Shown one piece after another: positions 7,304-15,496 of a DNA stretch of 19,167 nucleotides. This stretch comes from Legionella genomosp. 1 (GTDB lineage Bacteria > Pseudomonadota > Gammaproteobacteria > Legionellales > Legionellaceae), in assembly GCA_945889365.1 (NCBI GenBank), contig CAMDBQ010000006.1, positions 1 to 19,167 on the forward strand. Reading direction: 5' to 3'. How positions within the stretch are numbered: the first letter of the stretch is position 1; each line of letters starts with the position of its first letter. The translations under genes and the position numbers were made by a program. A model generated the notes under the pieces. The model was not told the DNA's origin, searched no databases, and saw nothing but the letters and a program-made list of their open reading frames with translations.

Positions 7304-9700
7304 ATGGCAGGCAGCGCGCATACAATTGATTTTCGACACTTGGGTTTACATGATTTAGACCAGGTGGGTGGTAAAAATGCCTCTTTAGGCGAAATGATTA
7401 GTCATTTATCAGGCATGGGCGTTGCGGTACCTGCAGGGTTTGCTACCACAGCAGATTCATTTCGTGAATTTTTGTCTCATGGCGGCCTGGATAAAAAAAT
7501 TCATGCTTTATTAGCTAACCTTGATATTGATGATGTTCAACAATTGGCAATAATCGGCAAGCAAGTTCGTGCTATGGTTGTCGAGACGCCATTTCCAGCC
7601 GCACTCGAACAAGATGTGCGTAAAAGTTATGCTGAGTTAGCGGCATTGATCGGTCATAATAATTTCAGTTTGGCAGTCCGTTCTTCTGCTACGGCAGAAG
7701 ATTTGCCCGACGCATCATTCGCCGGACAACAGGAAACGTATTTAAATGTGACCGGTGTTGATGCTGTTTTATTGTCTATTAAGCAAGTGTTTGCCTCCTT
7801 ATACAATGATCGTGCGATTGCTTATCGAGTCCACCATGGATTCGCGCATCAAGATGTTGCGTTGTCCGCGGGTATTCAGCAAATGATTCGTAGTGATTTG
7901 GCCGTCAGTGGCGTGCTGTTTACTATGGACACGGAATCCGGCTTTGATCAGGTCGTATTTATTACGTCATCTTATGGTTTGGGTGAAATGGTAGTGCAGG
8001 GCGCTGTTAATCCGGATGAATTTTATGTGCACAAACCCAGCTTGCGCTCAGGGCATTCTGCTGTGATCCGCCGTAATTTGGGTGGAAAAGCGATTAAAAT
8101 GGTTTATTGTGACGATCCTGCTCATGAACGTACCGTTAAAACGGTTGATGTAGATGAAGCAGCTAGACGCCAGTTTTCATTAAATACGGCTGAAATTGAG
8201 CAATTGGCCCATCACGCACTAATTATCGAAGAACATTATGGCCGTCCTATGGATATTGAGTGGGCTAAAGACGGCAATGATGGCCAACTTTATATTCTGC
8301 AAGCTCGCCCTGAAACAGTAAAAAGTCGTTCCAGCAAACAAGTTCTTGAGCGTTATACTCTAACCAAAACGGGCACTATCTTAAGTGAAGGCCGTAGTAT
8401 TGGGCAGCGTATTGGGCAAGGGCGTGTTCGGGTTATCAATGATGTCAGTGAAATGCACCGTGTTGAGCCTGGCGATGTGTTGGTGTCTGACATGACCGAT
8501 CCTGATTGGGAGCCGGTAATGAAGCGCGCTTCAGCGATTGTCACCAATCGCGGTGGACGTACGTGTCATGCCGCTATTATTGCTCGTGAATTGGGTATTC
8601 CTGCTGTAGTGGGTTGTGGTGATGCAACCCAGATGGTACGTGATGGTGACATGGTAACCGTGAGCTGTGCTGAAGGCGATACAGGTTATGTTTATGAGGG
8701 TTTGCTGCCATTTGAGCACGTTAACCTTGATGTTGAAAGCATGCCGGAGCTGTCGGTTAAAGTCATGTTAAATGTGGGGAATCCAGATCGCGCATTTGCG
8801 TTTCAGGCGGTGCCTAATGCAGGCGTTGGCCTTGCTCGACTTGAGTTTTTGATCTCCAATAGCATTGGTATTCATCCCAAGGCATTGTTGCAATATGACA
8901 CATTAACCGATCCTGCATTAAAAACATTGATTGATGAAAAAACAGCCGCCTATGCGTCACCGGTAGAATATTACATTGAGCGATTAAAAGAAGGCATCGC
9001 GACCATTGCTGCCGCGTTTTATCCCAAACCCGTAATTGTACGATTGTCTGATTTTAAATCAAATGAATACGCGAATCTTGCCGGCGGTCGTCTTTTTGAG
9101 CCGCATGAAGAAAATCCCATGCTTGGATTTAGAGGTGCTGCACGTTATGTGTCTGATCATTTTTCTGATTGTTTTGCGTTGGAGTGTGTTGCAGTAAAAC
9201 GCGTGCGTGAAGACATGGGGTTGACGAATGTTGAAGTCATGATCCCGTTTGTCAGAACAGTCAGTGAAGCATCGAATGTGATAGACGCCCTTAAAAAGCA
9301 TGGTCTTGAACGGGGCAAAGATGCTTTGCGGATCATTATGATGTGTGAACTGCCTTCAAATGCTCTGTTAGCCCATGATTTTCTTAAATATTTTGACGGG
9401 TTTTCCATCGGATCAAATGACTTAACTCAATTAACATTAGGTCTGGATCGGGATTCTGGCTTGATTGCAGCACAATTTGATGAGCGCGATGCGGCCGTTA
9501 AAGTGCTGTTGCATATGGCTATTGCAGCGTGTAAGAAGCAGGGTAAATACATTGGTATTTGCGGTCAAGGGCCATCTGATCACCCCGATTTTGCTGAATG
9601 GTTGATGCAAGAAGGGATTGATAGTTTGTCGTTGAATCCCGATTCCGTTCTGGATACGTGTTTATTTCTTGGTTCGGTTCAAGCGACGGCTCCCAGGTAA
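7304..9700 (+). CDS. ppsA: Phosphoenolpyruvate synthase
   Basis: PpsA converts pyruvate, ATP and water to phosphoenolpyruvate, AMP and phosphate, the entry step of gluconeogenesis from pyruvate. Order of domains: N-terminal ATP-binding part with VGGKNASLGEM near residue 25 and AVRSSATAEDLPDASFAGQQETYLN near 125; phosphohistidine domain with GGRTCHAAIIARELGIPAVVGCG, catalytic His at about 422; C-terminal PEP/pyruvate barrel with SNDLTQLTLGLDRDSG and the active-site Cys in GICGQGPSDH near 753. At 798 aa it is about the usual length. I prefer ATG 7304: GGAG at 7295-7298 is 5 nt away, against 2 nt for ATG 7301. The stop TAA shares its last A with the ATG of the antiporter gene, which implies coupling. 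Confidence 0.96.
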   Translation: MAGSAHTIDFRHLGLHDLDQVGGKNASLGEMISHLSGMGVAVPAGFATTADSFREFLSHGGLDKKIHALLANLDIDDVQQLAIIGKQVRAMVVETPFPAALEQDVRKSYAELAALIGHNNFSLAVRSSATAEDLPDASFAGQQETYLNVTGVDAVLLSIKQVFASLYNDRAIAYRVHHGFAHQDVALSAGIQQMIRSDLAVSGVLFTMDTESGFDQVVFITSSYGLGEMVVQGAVNPDEFYVHKPSLRSGHSAVIRRNLGGKAIKMVYCDDPAHERTVKTVDVDEAARRQFSLNTAEIEQLAHHALIIEEHYGRPMDIEWAKDGNDGQLYILQARPETVKSRSSKQVLERYTLTKTGTILSEGRSIGQRIGQGRVRVINDVSEMHRVEPGDVLVSDMTDPDWEPVMKRASAIVTNRGGRTCHAAIIARELGIPAVVGCGDATQMVRDGDMVTVSCAEGDTGYVYEGLLPFEHVNLDVESMPELSVKVMLNVGNPDRAFAFQAVPNAGVGLARLEFLISNSIGIHPKALLQYDTLTDPALKTLIDEKTAAYASPVEYYIERLKEGIATIAAAFYPKPVIVRLSDFKSNEYANLAGGRLFEPHEENPMLGFRGAARYVSDHFSDCFALECVAVKRVREDMGLTNVEVMIPFVRTVSEASNVIDALKKHGLERGKDALRIIMMCELPSNALLAHDFLKYFDGFSIGSNDLTQLTLGLDRDSGLIAAQFDERDAAVKVLLHMAIAACKKQGKYIGICGQGPSDHPDFAEWLMQEGIDSLSLNPDSVLDTCLFLGSVQATAPR

Positions 9701-11076
9701 TGATTACAGAAACCAGCCATCTCGATCCAGCTGCCTCGATTATTCTGTGGGTTACTCTCCTGTTCTTTTTCGGGGTGGTTGGACGCTATATTGCCAAACG
9801 GTTAAATCAACCTGGCGTGTTGGGTGAGTTGTTGATGGGCGTGTTGGTGGGTAACGTATGCTATTTTTTTGGTATGCAGTTAGCGGTTGTCTTGCGTGAA
9901 GGGTCGGATATTTTTAATATCATGACCGCCGTTTTTTCAGGCGCGCCACTCGCGAATGCCGTGAGCTCAGTTATTCCTGATGCGCATTATGCAACACAGG
10001 TAACGTCTGCATTAAGTAGCAGTGACGGCACTAATTTATTTAAAATTGCCTACGTAGTCGATATATTCTCTCGTTACGGCGTTATCTTTTTATTGTTTAT
10101 GGTAGGGCTTGAAAGCTCGATTGAGGAGCTCAAGCATACGGGACGTGAAGCCATTCAAGTTGCCGTGATTGGTGTTGTCGCACCGATCTTGTTGGGTCTG
10201 GTGGTTACTTATTTTTTAATGCCTGAGGCATCATTTCAAGCGGATCTATTTGTGGCCGCAACCTTATCAGCAACCAGCATCGGCATCACTGCTCGCGTTC
10301 TTAAAGACATGAATAAACTGCGTACCCGTGAAGCGAAAACCATTCTTGGTGCTGCAATGATCGATGATATTTTAGGTCTGATCATTTTGGCCATTGTGAG
10401 TAGCATCGTGGTTCGCGGTTTAGTCGATGTGTTGGTGATTGGACGTGTTGTTATATTGGCGGGTGTATTTTTCTTTGGTTCACTCTGGATTGGACCTTGG
10501 GTATTGCGTAAAACGGTAGCGTTGTTTAGTTCCTTTGAACTATGGGAAGCGAAGTTATTTACGGCATTTTTGTTTCTCATGTGTTTGGCCTGGCTCGCAA
10601 CCTTGGCGCAACTGGCCACTATTATTGGCGCATTCGTTGCGGGACTTATTATTCACGATGGTTTGTTTGAATCGCAAGAACATCCTGGAAAAAAACCCGT
10701 GAACATTCGAAAGCTGGTGGCTCCATTAGAAGCTATCTTGGCGCCGTTATTTTTTATGTTGATCGGAATTCAAGTTAAACTCGAAACATTTTTTAATTGG
10801 CATGTATTATTGATCGCGGGTGGTTTGATTCTGGCTGCCGTGCTGGGTAAATTAATCAGTGGTTTAGGCGCTCATCGCAAAGATGACAGAATGCTTATCG
10901 GCATTGGGATGTTACCGCGTGGTGAGGTTGGTTTGGTGTTTGCATCCATTGGTAGAACACTCGGGGTGATTTCGGATGAGTTGTTTTCAGCGATTATACT
11001 AATGGTGATTGTAACCACGCTGGTGGCACCACCGTGGTTGAAAAGTCGATATGCAAAGCACGCTGCCATAAATTAA
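9700..11076 (+). CDS. CPA2-type cation:proton antiporter (Kef/NapA-like)
   Basis: A 458-residue inner-membrane protein made almost wholly of hydrophobic segments, about 12-13 membrane helices. The family signature is present: GVLGELLMGVLVGN near the N-terminus, FMVGLESSIEELK, SATSIGITARVLKDM, and the paired acidic residues in MIDDILGL (Asp222-Asp223), which in NapA-type exchangers bind the cation and proton. The C-terminal helices carry MLPRGEVGLVFA. No TrkA-N/RCK regulatory domain follows, unlike KefB/KefC. I start at ATG 9700, which overlaps the ppsA stop in TAATG; a longer TTG start at 9658 would run inside ppsA. A polar loop of about 50 residues between early helices (REGSDIFNIM...SSDGTNLF) is longer than I expect. 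Substrate ion, Na+ or K+, cannot be told. Confidence 0.88.
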   Translation: MITETSHLDPAASIILWVTLLFFFGVVGRYIAKRLNQPGVLGELLMGVLVGNVCYFFGMQLAVVLREGSDIFNIMTAVFSGAPLANAVSSVIPDAHYATQVTSALSSSDGTNLFKIAYVVDIFSRYGVIFLLFMVGLESSIEELKHTGREAIQVAVIGVVAPILLGLVVTYFLMPEASFQADLFVAATLSATSIGITARVLKDMNKLRTREAKTILGAAMIDDILGLIILAIVSSIVVRGLVDVLVIGRVVILAGVFFFGSLWIGPWVLRKTVALFSSFELWEAKLFTAFLFLMCLAWLATLAQLATIIGAFVAGLIIHDGLFESQEHPGKKPVNIRKLVAPLEAILAPLFFMLIGIQVKLETFFNWHVLLIAGGLILAAVLGKLISGLGAHRKDDRMLIGIGMLPRGEVGLVFASIGRTLGVISDELFSAIILMVIVTTLVAPPWLKSRYAKHAAIN

Positions 11077-11083
11077 AAACGCA

Positions 11084-11110
11084 TGTTGGGTCAAAGTGCC
11101 AACCTACATG
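11084..11110 (-). repeat. REP-like element, second copy
   Basis: Read on the - strand it begins GTAG (11107-11104), then GTTGG, a 9-base loop region, and CCAAC ending at 11085. The head TGTAGGTTGG and tail CCCAACA equal those of the REP hairpin beside the RAYT pseudogene at 16291-16314. It fills most of the 58-bp gap between the antiporter gene and nadC. The paired stem is short (5 bp) because the loop has diverged. Confidence 0.6.
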
Positions 11111-11134
11111 ATTTGAGCAAACAAGAGTGAAAGC

Positions 11135-11968
11135 ATGACAGCAGACCAAATCCAGATTCTAACCGATGTTACTCGTGCCTTATTCGAAGACATCGGTACC
11201 GGCGACGTAACCGCCGCGTTACTTCCCGCCGAAAAAATCGTAAACGCAAAGATTATCTCTCGAGAGCCTATGCTGGTTTGCGGTCAATCCTGGGTCGATT
11301 ATACGTTTCACGAAGTCGATCCATCCATCAAAATCCAATGGCTAGTCGAAGAGGGTGCATGGCTTGATAAACCAACCACCCTGTGCCAAATAAACGGTTT
11401 AGCACGCAGCATCCTGACGGCTGAACGTACCGCGCTAAATTTCTTGCAAACCATATCAGCAACTGCGACACAAACACACCATTACTTGCAACCACTACGA
11501 GATTTTAAAACGCAGTTATTGGATACTCGTAAAACGCTCCCAGGCTTACGCTATGCCCAAAAATACGCTGTCGCTTGTGCTGGTGGTACAAATCATCGAC
11601 TAGGTTTATATGACGCCTTTTTAATCAAAGAAAATCACATCAAAGCTTGCGGCTCGATTCGCGCAGCCATTGAATTGGCACGGCAAGGCGCACCAAATTT
11701 ATTGCTTGAAATTGAAGTAGAAACGCTGGATGAATTACAACAAGCATTAGATGCCAGGCCCGATCGGATTATGTTGGATAATTTTAACCTGCACATGCTG
11801 AAAGAGGCGGTCGCTATGAATCAGCAACGCTGTGAACTTGAAGCCTCGGGTGGTATTGATTTGTCTACCATAGCAGGGGTTGCAGCAACAGGTGTTGATT
11901 ATATTTCAGTGGGAGCGATAACAAAATCGATTCAGGCAATTGATTTGAGTTTGTTGATTGTTTCGTAG
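11135..11968 (+). CDS. nadC: Nicotinate-nucleotide pyrophosphorylase (quinolinate phosphoribosyltransferase)
   Basis: NadC joins quinolinate and PRPP to form nicotinate mononucleotide, CO2 and diphosphate in de novo NAD synthesis. The 277-residue protein shows the full motif series: EDIGTGDVT (18-26), AERTALNFLQ (96-105), LDTRKTLPGLR (129-139), QKYAVACAGGTNHRLGL (142-158), IKENHI (164-169), EIEVE (about 193-197), IMLDN, EASGGI and DYISVGAITKS. The usual GGG before NHR is AGG-T here, a mild variation. ATG 11135 follows AAGAG (11123-11127) by 7 nt. A REP-like hairpin sits just upstream. murG follows after 38 bases on the same strand, so nadC, murG and murI may share transcription. The partners nadA and nadB are not in the window. 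Confidence 0.96.
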   Translation: MTADQIQILTDVTRALFEDIGTGDVTAALLPAEKIVNAKIISREPMLVCGQSWVDYTFHEVDPSIKIQWLVEEGAWLDKPTTLCQINGLARSILTAERTALNFLQTISATATQTHHYLQPLRDFKTQLLDTRKTLPGLRYAQKYAVACAGGTNHRLGLYDAFLIKENHIKACGSIRAAIELARQGAPNLLLEIEVETLDELQQALDARPDRIMLDNFNLHMLKEAVAMNQQRCELEASGGIDLSTIAGVAATGVDYISVGAITKSIQAIDLSLLIVS

Positions 11969-12006
11969 GCGATCAACTAACTTAGTGCTATTCGGATCAG
12001 TGGATA

Positions 12007-13101
12007 ATGATGGATACCTCAAACATGAGCAAAAAAATAGTGTTCACCGGTGGCGGCACAGCAGGGCACGTCACGCCAAACATCGCTTTAATCGAAGTAT
12101 TGCAAAGCGATAATTGGCAAATTGATTACATTGGATCAATCGACGGCGTTGAAAAATCCATGATTACATCAATTAACATTCCTTATCACGCCATCCGGTG
12201 CGGCAAACTGCGTCGCTACTTCAGCTGGAAAAACTTTTACGATCCATTCAATATGTTGTGGGGTATTTTGCAATCATACTATTTATTACGTAAAATCAAA
12301 CCAAACGTCGTATTCTCAAAGGGCGGGTTTGTCGCCTTGCCGGTTGTAGTTGCCGCCTGGCTAAATAGTATTCCAATTATCGCACATGAATCTGACATGA
12401 GCCCAGGTTTGGCTAATCGCTTGAGCTTCCCGTTTGTAGATAAAATTTGCGTTACCTTTGCTGCGGCAAAAAACCATTTTAAACGCAAAGACAAAGTTGA
12501 AGTAACTGGCACGCCTATTCGCCGCCAATTATTTAATGGCAATAAAGACAGCGGATTAGCCCTGTGTGGATTCACTGCTGAAATGCCATGCTTGTTGATT
12601 ATTGGCGGCAGCCAAGGATCCAATGCGATGAACCGCTCTGTCAGAGAAGCATTGGACACATTGCTCGAGCGTTTCCAGGTGATTCATTTATGCGGTAAAG
12701 GTAACGCAGACTCCACGCTGGTAAACAAACCAGGTTATTGCCAGTTAGAATATGCGAATACTGAATTACCCGATTTGTTCGCGGCCACAGATCTGGTGAT
12801 TTCACGCGCAGGCGCCAACTCGCTGTACGAAATACTGGCACTGGAAAAGCCACATATTCTCGTGCCATTACCATTGAAATCTAGTCGAGGAGACCAAATT
12901 CAAAACGCCCGTTACTTTGAGAAGCAAGGGATTAGCATGGTTCTCAATGAGGAGTCACTTAATCCCACAACACTACTGGCTGCGGTCGACACAGTAGTTG
13001 CTAGACGCGAAGAAATTATTAGTAAAATACGTGCATTAAAAATTGAATCCGGAACATCGAAAATCATCGAATTTGTTCAAAGTTACCATAGCAGGGTATA
13101 A
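12007..13101 (+). CDS. murG: MurG-like UDP-GlcNAc:lipid I N-acetylglucosaminyltransferase
   Basis: MurG transfers GlcNAc to lipid I at the inner face of the membrane, forming lipid II for peptidoglycan. Family motifs are clear: FTGGGTAGHVTPNIAL at the start, FSKGGFVALPVVVAAW, HESDMSPGLANRL, VTGTPIRRQLF, IIGGSQGSNAMN, and the donor-site SRAGANSLYEILALEKP...GDQIQNA. The N-terminal GGGTAGHVTPN and SSRGDQIQNARYFEKQG remind me more of Firmicutes-type MurG than of the proteobacterial dcw-cluster enzyme. It is outside any dcw cluster but directly before murI. The start is uncertain among ATG 12007, 12010 and 12025; most relatives begin near MSKKIVFTGG (12025), while no strong ribosome site decides. 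It may be a second MurG or a relocated sole copy. Confidence 0.88.
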   Translation: MMDTSNMSKKIVFTGGGTAGHVTPNIALIEVLQSDNWQIDYIGSIDGVEKSMITSINIPYHAIRCGKLRRYFSWKNFYDPFNMLWGILQSYYLLRKIKPNVVFSKGGFVALPVVVAAWLNSIPIIAHESDMSPGLANRLSFPFVDKICVTFAAAKNHFKRKDKVEVTGTPIRRQLFNGNKDSGLALCGFTAEMPCLLIIGGSQGSNAMNRSVREALDTLLERFQVIHLCGKGNADSTLVNKPGYCQLEYANTELPDLFAATDLVISRAGANSLYEILALEKPHILVPLPLKSSRGDQIQNARYFEKQGISMVLNEESLNPTTLLAAVDTVVARREEIISKIRALKIESGTSKIIEFVQSYHSRV

Positions 13102-13102
13102 T
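13073..13102 (+). promoter_or_regulatory. Possible promoter of murI
   Basis: A perfect -10 TATAAT at 13097-13102 overlaps the murG stop codon. The best -35 is TTGTTC at 13073-13078 with an 18-bp spacer, only 3/6. It would start a transcript with a leader of about 25 bases before murI. Confidence 0.45.
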
Positions 13103-13134
13103 GATGCAATTGATAACATTTTCCCAAGGATCAC

Positions 13135-13953
13135 ATGAACACATCGCAGCTGGCTATTGGTGTATTTGATTCGGGTATGGGTGGCTTAACCGTACTACGA
13201 TCACTGCGCGCAGCCCTGCCTCATGAATCATTTGTGTATCTCGGAGATACGGCGCGTCTGCCTTATGGCACGAAGAGTCAGAGCACAGTTCAACAGTATG
13301 CCGTGCAAATGGCGCGCTTATTAGTGGAGCGGCGTATTAAAGCGCTGGTGATAGCCTGCAATACGGCGACGACAGCAGCATTACCTCATTTACAAGCCTT
13401 GATGCCTGATATGCCGATTTTGGGCGTGGTATCGCCGGGTGCGTCCGCTGCTGTTGCTGCGACTAGAAATCAACGTATTGCGGTGTTGGCGACAGAAACA
13501 ACCATTGCTGCCAATGCATATCAACATTTGATTCGCGCTCAATTGCCCAATGTTGCTATTCATGGCCGTGCATGCAGTGTATTGGTTGCGTTAGCAGAAG
13601 AGGGTATGGTTGATAATGCTATTGCTCGTGAGGCATTGCAGCATTATTTGTCGTATGTTGCGGATGAGGACACGATATTACTGGGATGCACGCATTTTCC
13701 AGTGTTTAAGCCGTTGTTAATGACCTTGCTTCGTGCTGGAGTGAATGTGGTCGACTCTGCTGATGCGACTGCGGTCGCGTTGAAGCAGTTATTACTGGAT
13801 CAGCATTTGCTTAACCCGTCAATATTTTCAGGCTCCGCCTGTTATCTGGTGACAGATTCGATCAAACGCTTTCAGTCTGTCGGGCAGATATTTTTGGGCG
13901 AGCCTTTGGCTATGGGTGACATTGAGTTGGTTGATGTGCAGTTAAAGCCGTAG
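13135..13953 (+). CDS. murI: Glutamate racemase
   Basis: MurI interconverts L- and D-glutamate, supplying D-Glu for the peptidoglycan stem peptide in the cytoplasm. The 272-residue protein has the two catalytic cysteines in their motifs: ACNTATTAA (Cys75) and LLGCTHFPV (Cys185, followed by His187), plus the N-terminal FDSGMGGLTVL with Asp12-Ser13 and YLGDTARLPYGTKS. Length is standard. AAGGATC at 13125-13131 precedes ATG 13135. It follows murG by 33 bases, pairing two peptidoglycan precursor genes. Its stop lies only 2 bases from the stop of the converging gpsA gene, with no room for a terminator between them. Confidence 0.96.
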   Translation: MNTSQLAIGVFDSGMGGLTVLRSLRAALPHESFVYLGDTARLPYGTKSQSTVQQYAVQMARLLVERRIKALVIACNTATTAALPHLQALMPDMPILGVVSPGASAAVAATRNQRIAVLATETTIAANAYQHLIRAQLPNVAIHGRACSVLVALAEEGMVDNAIAREALQHYLSYVADEDTILLGCTHFPVFKPLLMTLLRAGVNVVDSADATAVALKQLLLDQHLLNPSIFSGSACYLVTDSIKRFQSVGQIFLGEPLAMGDIELVDVQLKP

Positions 13954-13955
13954 GG

Positions 13956-14990
13956 TTACTCGTCTCTCGGCGGACGTTGCATTAAATTAACCACCGCTTG
14001 CTTCGCACTAACCTGACCCAGCAATAGGGCATTGACTTCATTGCAAATGGGCATATCTACGCCGTATTGCGATGCTAGCGCACAAACTTGAGCTGCATTA
14101 TATTTTCCTTCAACGACTTGACCGATGTGCTTCTCAGCGTCAAGCAGGCTTACACCCCGACCTAATTGCAGGCCAAAGCGACGATTGCGAGATTGATCAT
14201 CTGTACAGGTCAAGACTAAATCACCAACACCCGCCAGCCCCATGAATGTTTCTGCTTGTGCGCCTAAACAGGTGCCCAAACGACGCATTTCAGCAAGTCC
14301 GCGAGTAATTAGGGCTGCTTTGGCATTCGCCCCGTAATTTAAACCGTCACTGATACCGCAAGCGATTGCTAGTACGTTTTTTACGGCACCACACAATTGA
14401 ACGCCGGTATAATCGTCCGATAGATAGACTCGCATGTTGTTGTGATGAAGGATGGCTTGCATGGTTTTCATGTAACGTGGGTTGTTGCCAGCTACCACAA
14501 TCGCTGTAGGTAATGCTTGAGCCACTTCACGTGCAAAAGAGGGGCCGGAGATAACGGCAATAGGGAATGCCCCCCCCCATTTTTCTGCTACCAATTGGCT
14601 TAACAGCGTATGACTGACCGGATCAATGCCCTTGGTTAGCCAAGCCAGGCCTTTTAGGCGTGTTTCACCATCGATAACACGCCCTGACGGTCGCGGCTCG
14701 GATAAACCAGCCAATTTAGCTAGCAGGCTCGCAAAGATATGTGAGGGTACAGCAACAATGACCTGCTCAGCCTGCTTCAGGCATTCATTCAGATCAGCTG
14801 TGGGAAATAGGGTGGGTGGAAAAGGTACTTCAGGTAAGTACCGTTGGTTACAACGATGTTCAACCATGTCGCTGACATGCTGCGGGGTGTGTCCCCACAA
14901 CATGACGCGATGACCCACGTTCGCCAGGTGAATCGCTACAGCGGTGCCCCATGATCCGGCTCCAAGTATGGCAATTGTCATGGTTTTCAT
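13956..14990 (-). CDS. gpsA: Glycerol-3-phosphate dehydrogenase [NAD(P)+] with an in-frame repeat insertion
   Basis: GpsA reduces dihydroxyacetone phosphate to sn-glycerol 3-phosphate, the phospholipid backbone. The 344-residue protein has the Rossmann motif ILGAGSWGTA, VPSHIF, AWLTKGID, VISGPSFAREVA, the catalytic region GAVKNVLAIACGISDGLNYGANAKAALITRG, FMGLAGVGDLVLTC and VEGKYNA. Between residues about 97 and 114 it carries SEPRPSGRVIDGETRLKG, which relatives lack in this form and which is encoded by a palindromic repeat also seen at the SNF2 gene end. The insertion falls in the turn before the strand leading to WLTKGID, probably on the surface, so activity could survive. A run of nine Gs lies at codons for WGGA. 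It follows secB by 3 bases; ATG 14981 is an alternative start. Confidence 0.95.
   Translation of the reverse strand: MKTMTIAILGAGSWGTAVAIHLANVGHRVMLWGHTPQHVSDMVEHRCNQRYLPEVPFPPTLFPTADLNECLKQAEQVIVAVPSHIFASLLAKLAGLSEPRPSGRVIDGETRLKGLAWLTKGIDPVSHTLLSQLVAEKWGGAFPIAVISGPSFAREVAQALPTAIVVAGNNPRYMKTMQAILHHNNMRVYLSDDYTGVQLCGAVKNVLAIACGISDGLNYGANAKAALITRGLAEMRRLGTCLGAQAETFMGLAGVGDLVLTCTDDQSRNRRFGLQLGRGVSLLDAEKHIGQVVEGKYNAAQVCALASQYGVDMPICNEVNALLLGQVSAKQAVVNLMQRPPRDE
14570..14578. other. Nine-base C/G homopolymer within gpsA
   Basis: Nine consecutive Cs on the + strand, read as Gs in gpsA (codons for Trp-Gly-Gly-Ala). Such runs are prone to polymerase slippage. The present length keeps the frame open. 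Confidence 0.9.
14649..14703. repeat. Dispersed palindromic element, copy 2 (inside gpsA)
   Basis: GGCGTGTT (14657-14664) and AACACGCC (14676-14683) form a perfect 8-bp inverted repeat with an 11-base loop. The flank 14684-14703 continues as the conserved CGGCTCGG-type half. Bases 14676-14703, read in reverse, match 7173-7200 at 26 of 28 positions. The whole element is in the gpsA reading frame, in the gpsA direction, without a stop. Confidence 0.8.
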
Positions 14991-14993
14991 GGC

Positions 14994-15488
14994 TTAGTGC
15001 GTTGTTTCTGTAATGTTTGCTGCATCAGCCGCTTGTTTTTTTTGTTCTTGCTGTTGTATGTACAGTGCATCAAAATTAATTGGCGCAAGGACTAGTTGTG
15101 GGAAGCTACCACGAATGACTTCAGATGTAATGGCTTCGCGTGCATAAGGGAACAGAATGCTAGGACAGAAACTTCCAAGCAAATGATCCAACTGCTCTGG
15201 AGCTGGTCCTTGAATTGTGAAAATACCACCTTGTTGAACTTCAACCAAAAATGCTGTTGCACCTTGGTTTTTCACAGTAGCGGTGACGGTTAAAACAACT
15301 TCAAAAACGCCTTCATCCAGTTTTGTGTTAAGAGCATTTAAATCCAATGCCAATTCTGGTTCCCATTTTTGTTGAAAAATGGCAGGTGTATTGGTGGTTT
15401 CAAAAGACAGGTTTTTGATATAAATGCGCTGAATCATAAATTGTGCTTCAGAGCCTTGTTGTTCAGTAGTCGCTTGTTGTTCAGTCAT
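14994..15488 (-). CDS. secB: Protein-export chaperone SecB
   Basis: SecB is a tetrameric cytoplasmic chaperone that holds preproteins unfolded and hands them to SecA. The 164-residue protein shows the family core: QRIYIKNLSFETTNTPAIF (about 19-37), WEPELALDLN, FEVVLTVTATVK, AFLVEVQQGGIFTI, and the well-conserved CPSILFPYAREAITSEVIRGSFPQLVLAPINFDALY near the C-terminus. A Gln-rich N-terminal start and a Gln/Ala-rich C-terminal tail flank the core, both typical of SecB. GAGGA at 15500-15504 lies 11 nt upstream of the ATG, a wide spacing. It follows grxC by 8 bases and precedes gpsA by 3, the same order as in E. coli, so the four genes form one operon. Confidence 0.96.
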   Translation of the reverse strand: MTEQQATTEQQGSEAQFMIQRIYIKNLSFETTNTPAIFQQKWEPELALDLNALNTKLDEGVFEVVLTVTATVKNQGATAFLVEVQQGGIFTIQGPAPEQLDHLLGSFCPSILFPYAREAITSEVIRGSFPQLVLAPINFDALYIQQQEQKKQAADAANITETTH

Positions 15489-15496
15489 GATGTGTT

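Noticed and set aside
9658..9699. Longer start (TTG 9658) for the antiporter
   Set aside because: The added 14 residues lie inside ppsA and look unlike a membrane protein start; ATG 9700 with the TAATG overlap is better.
10236..10619. Open frame of 127 codons antisense to the antiporter
   Set aside because: It mirrors the membrane helices of the true gene and has a composition typical of antisense frames; no motif seen.
13945..13965. Bidirectional terminator between murI and gpsA
   Set aside because: The stop codons are 2 bp apart and no stem with T-runs is seen around them.
14626..14913. Open frame antisense to gpsA
   Set aside because: gpsA on the other strand is fully supported by motifs; this frame has none.
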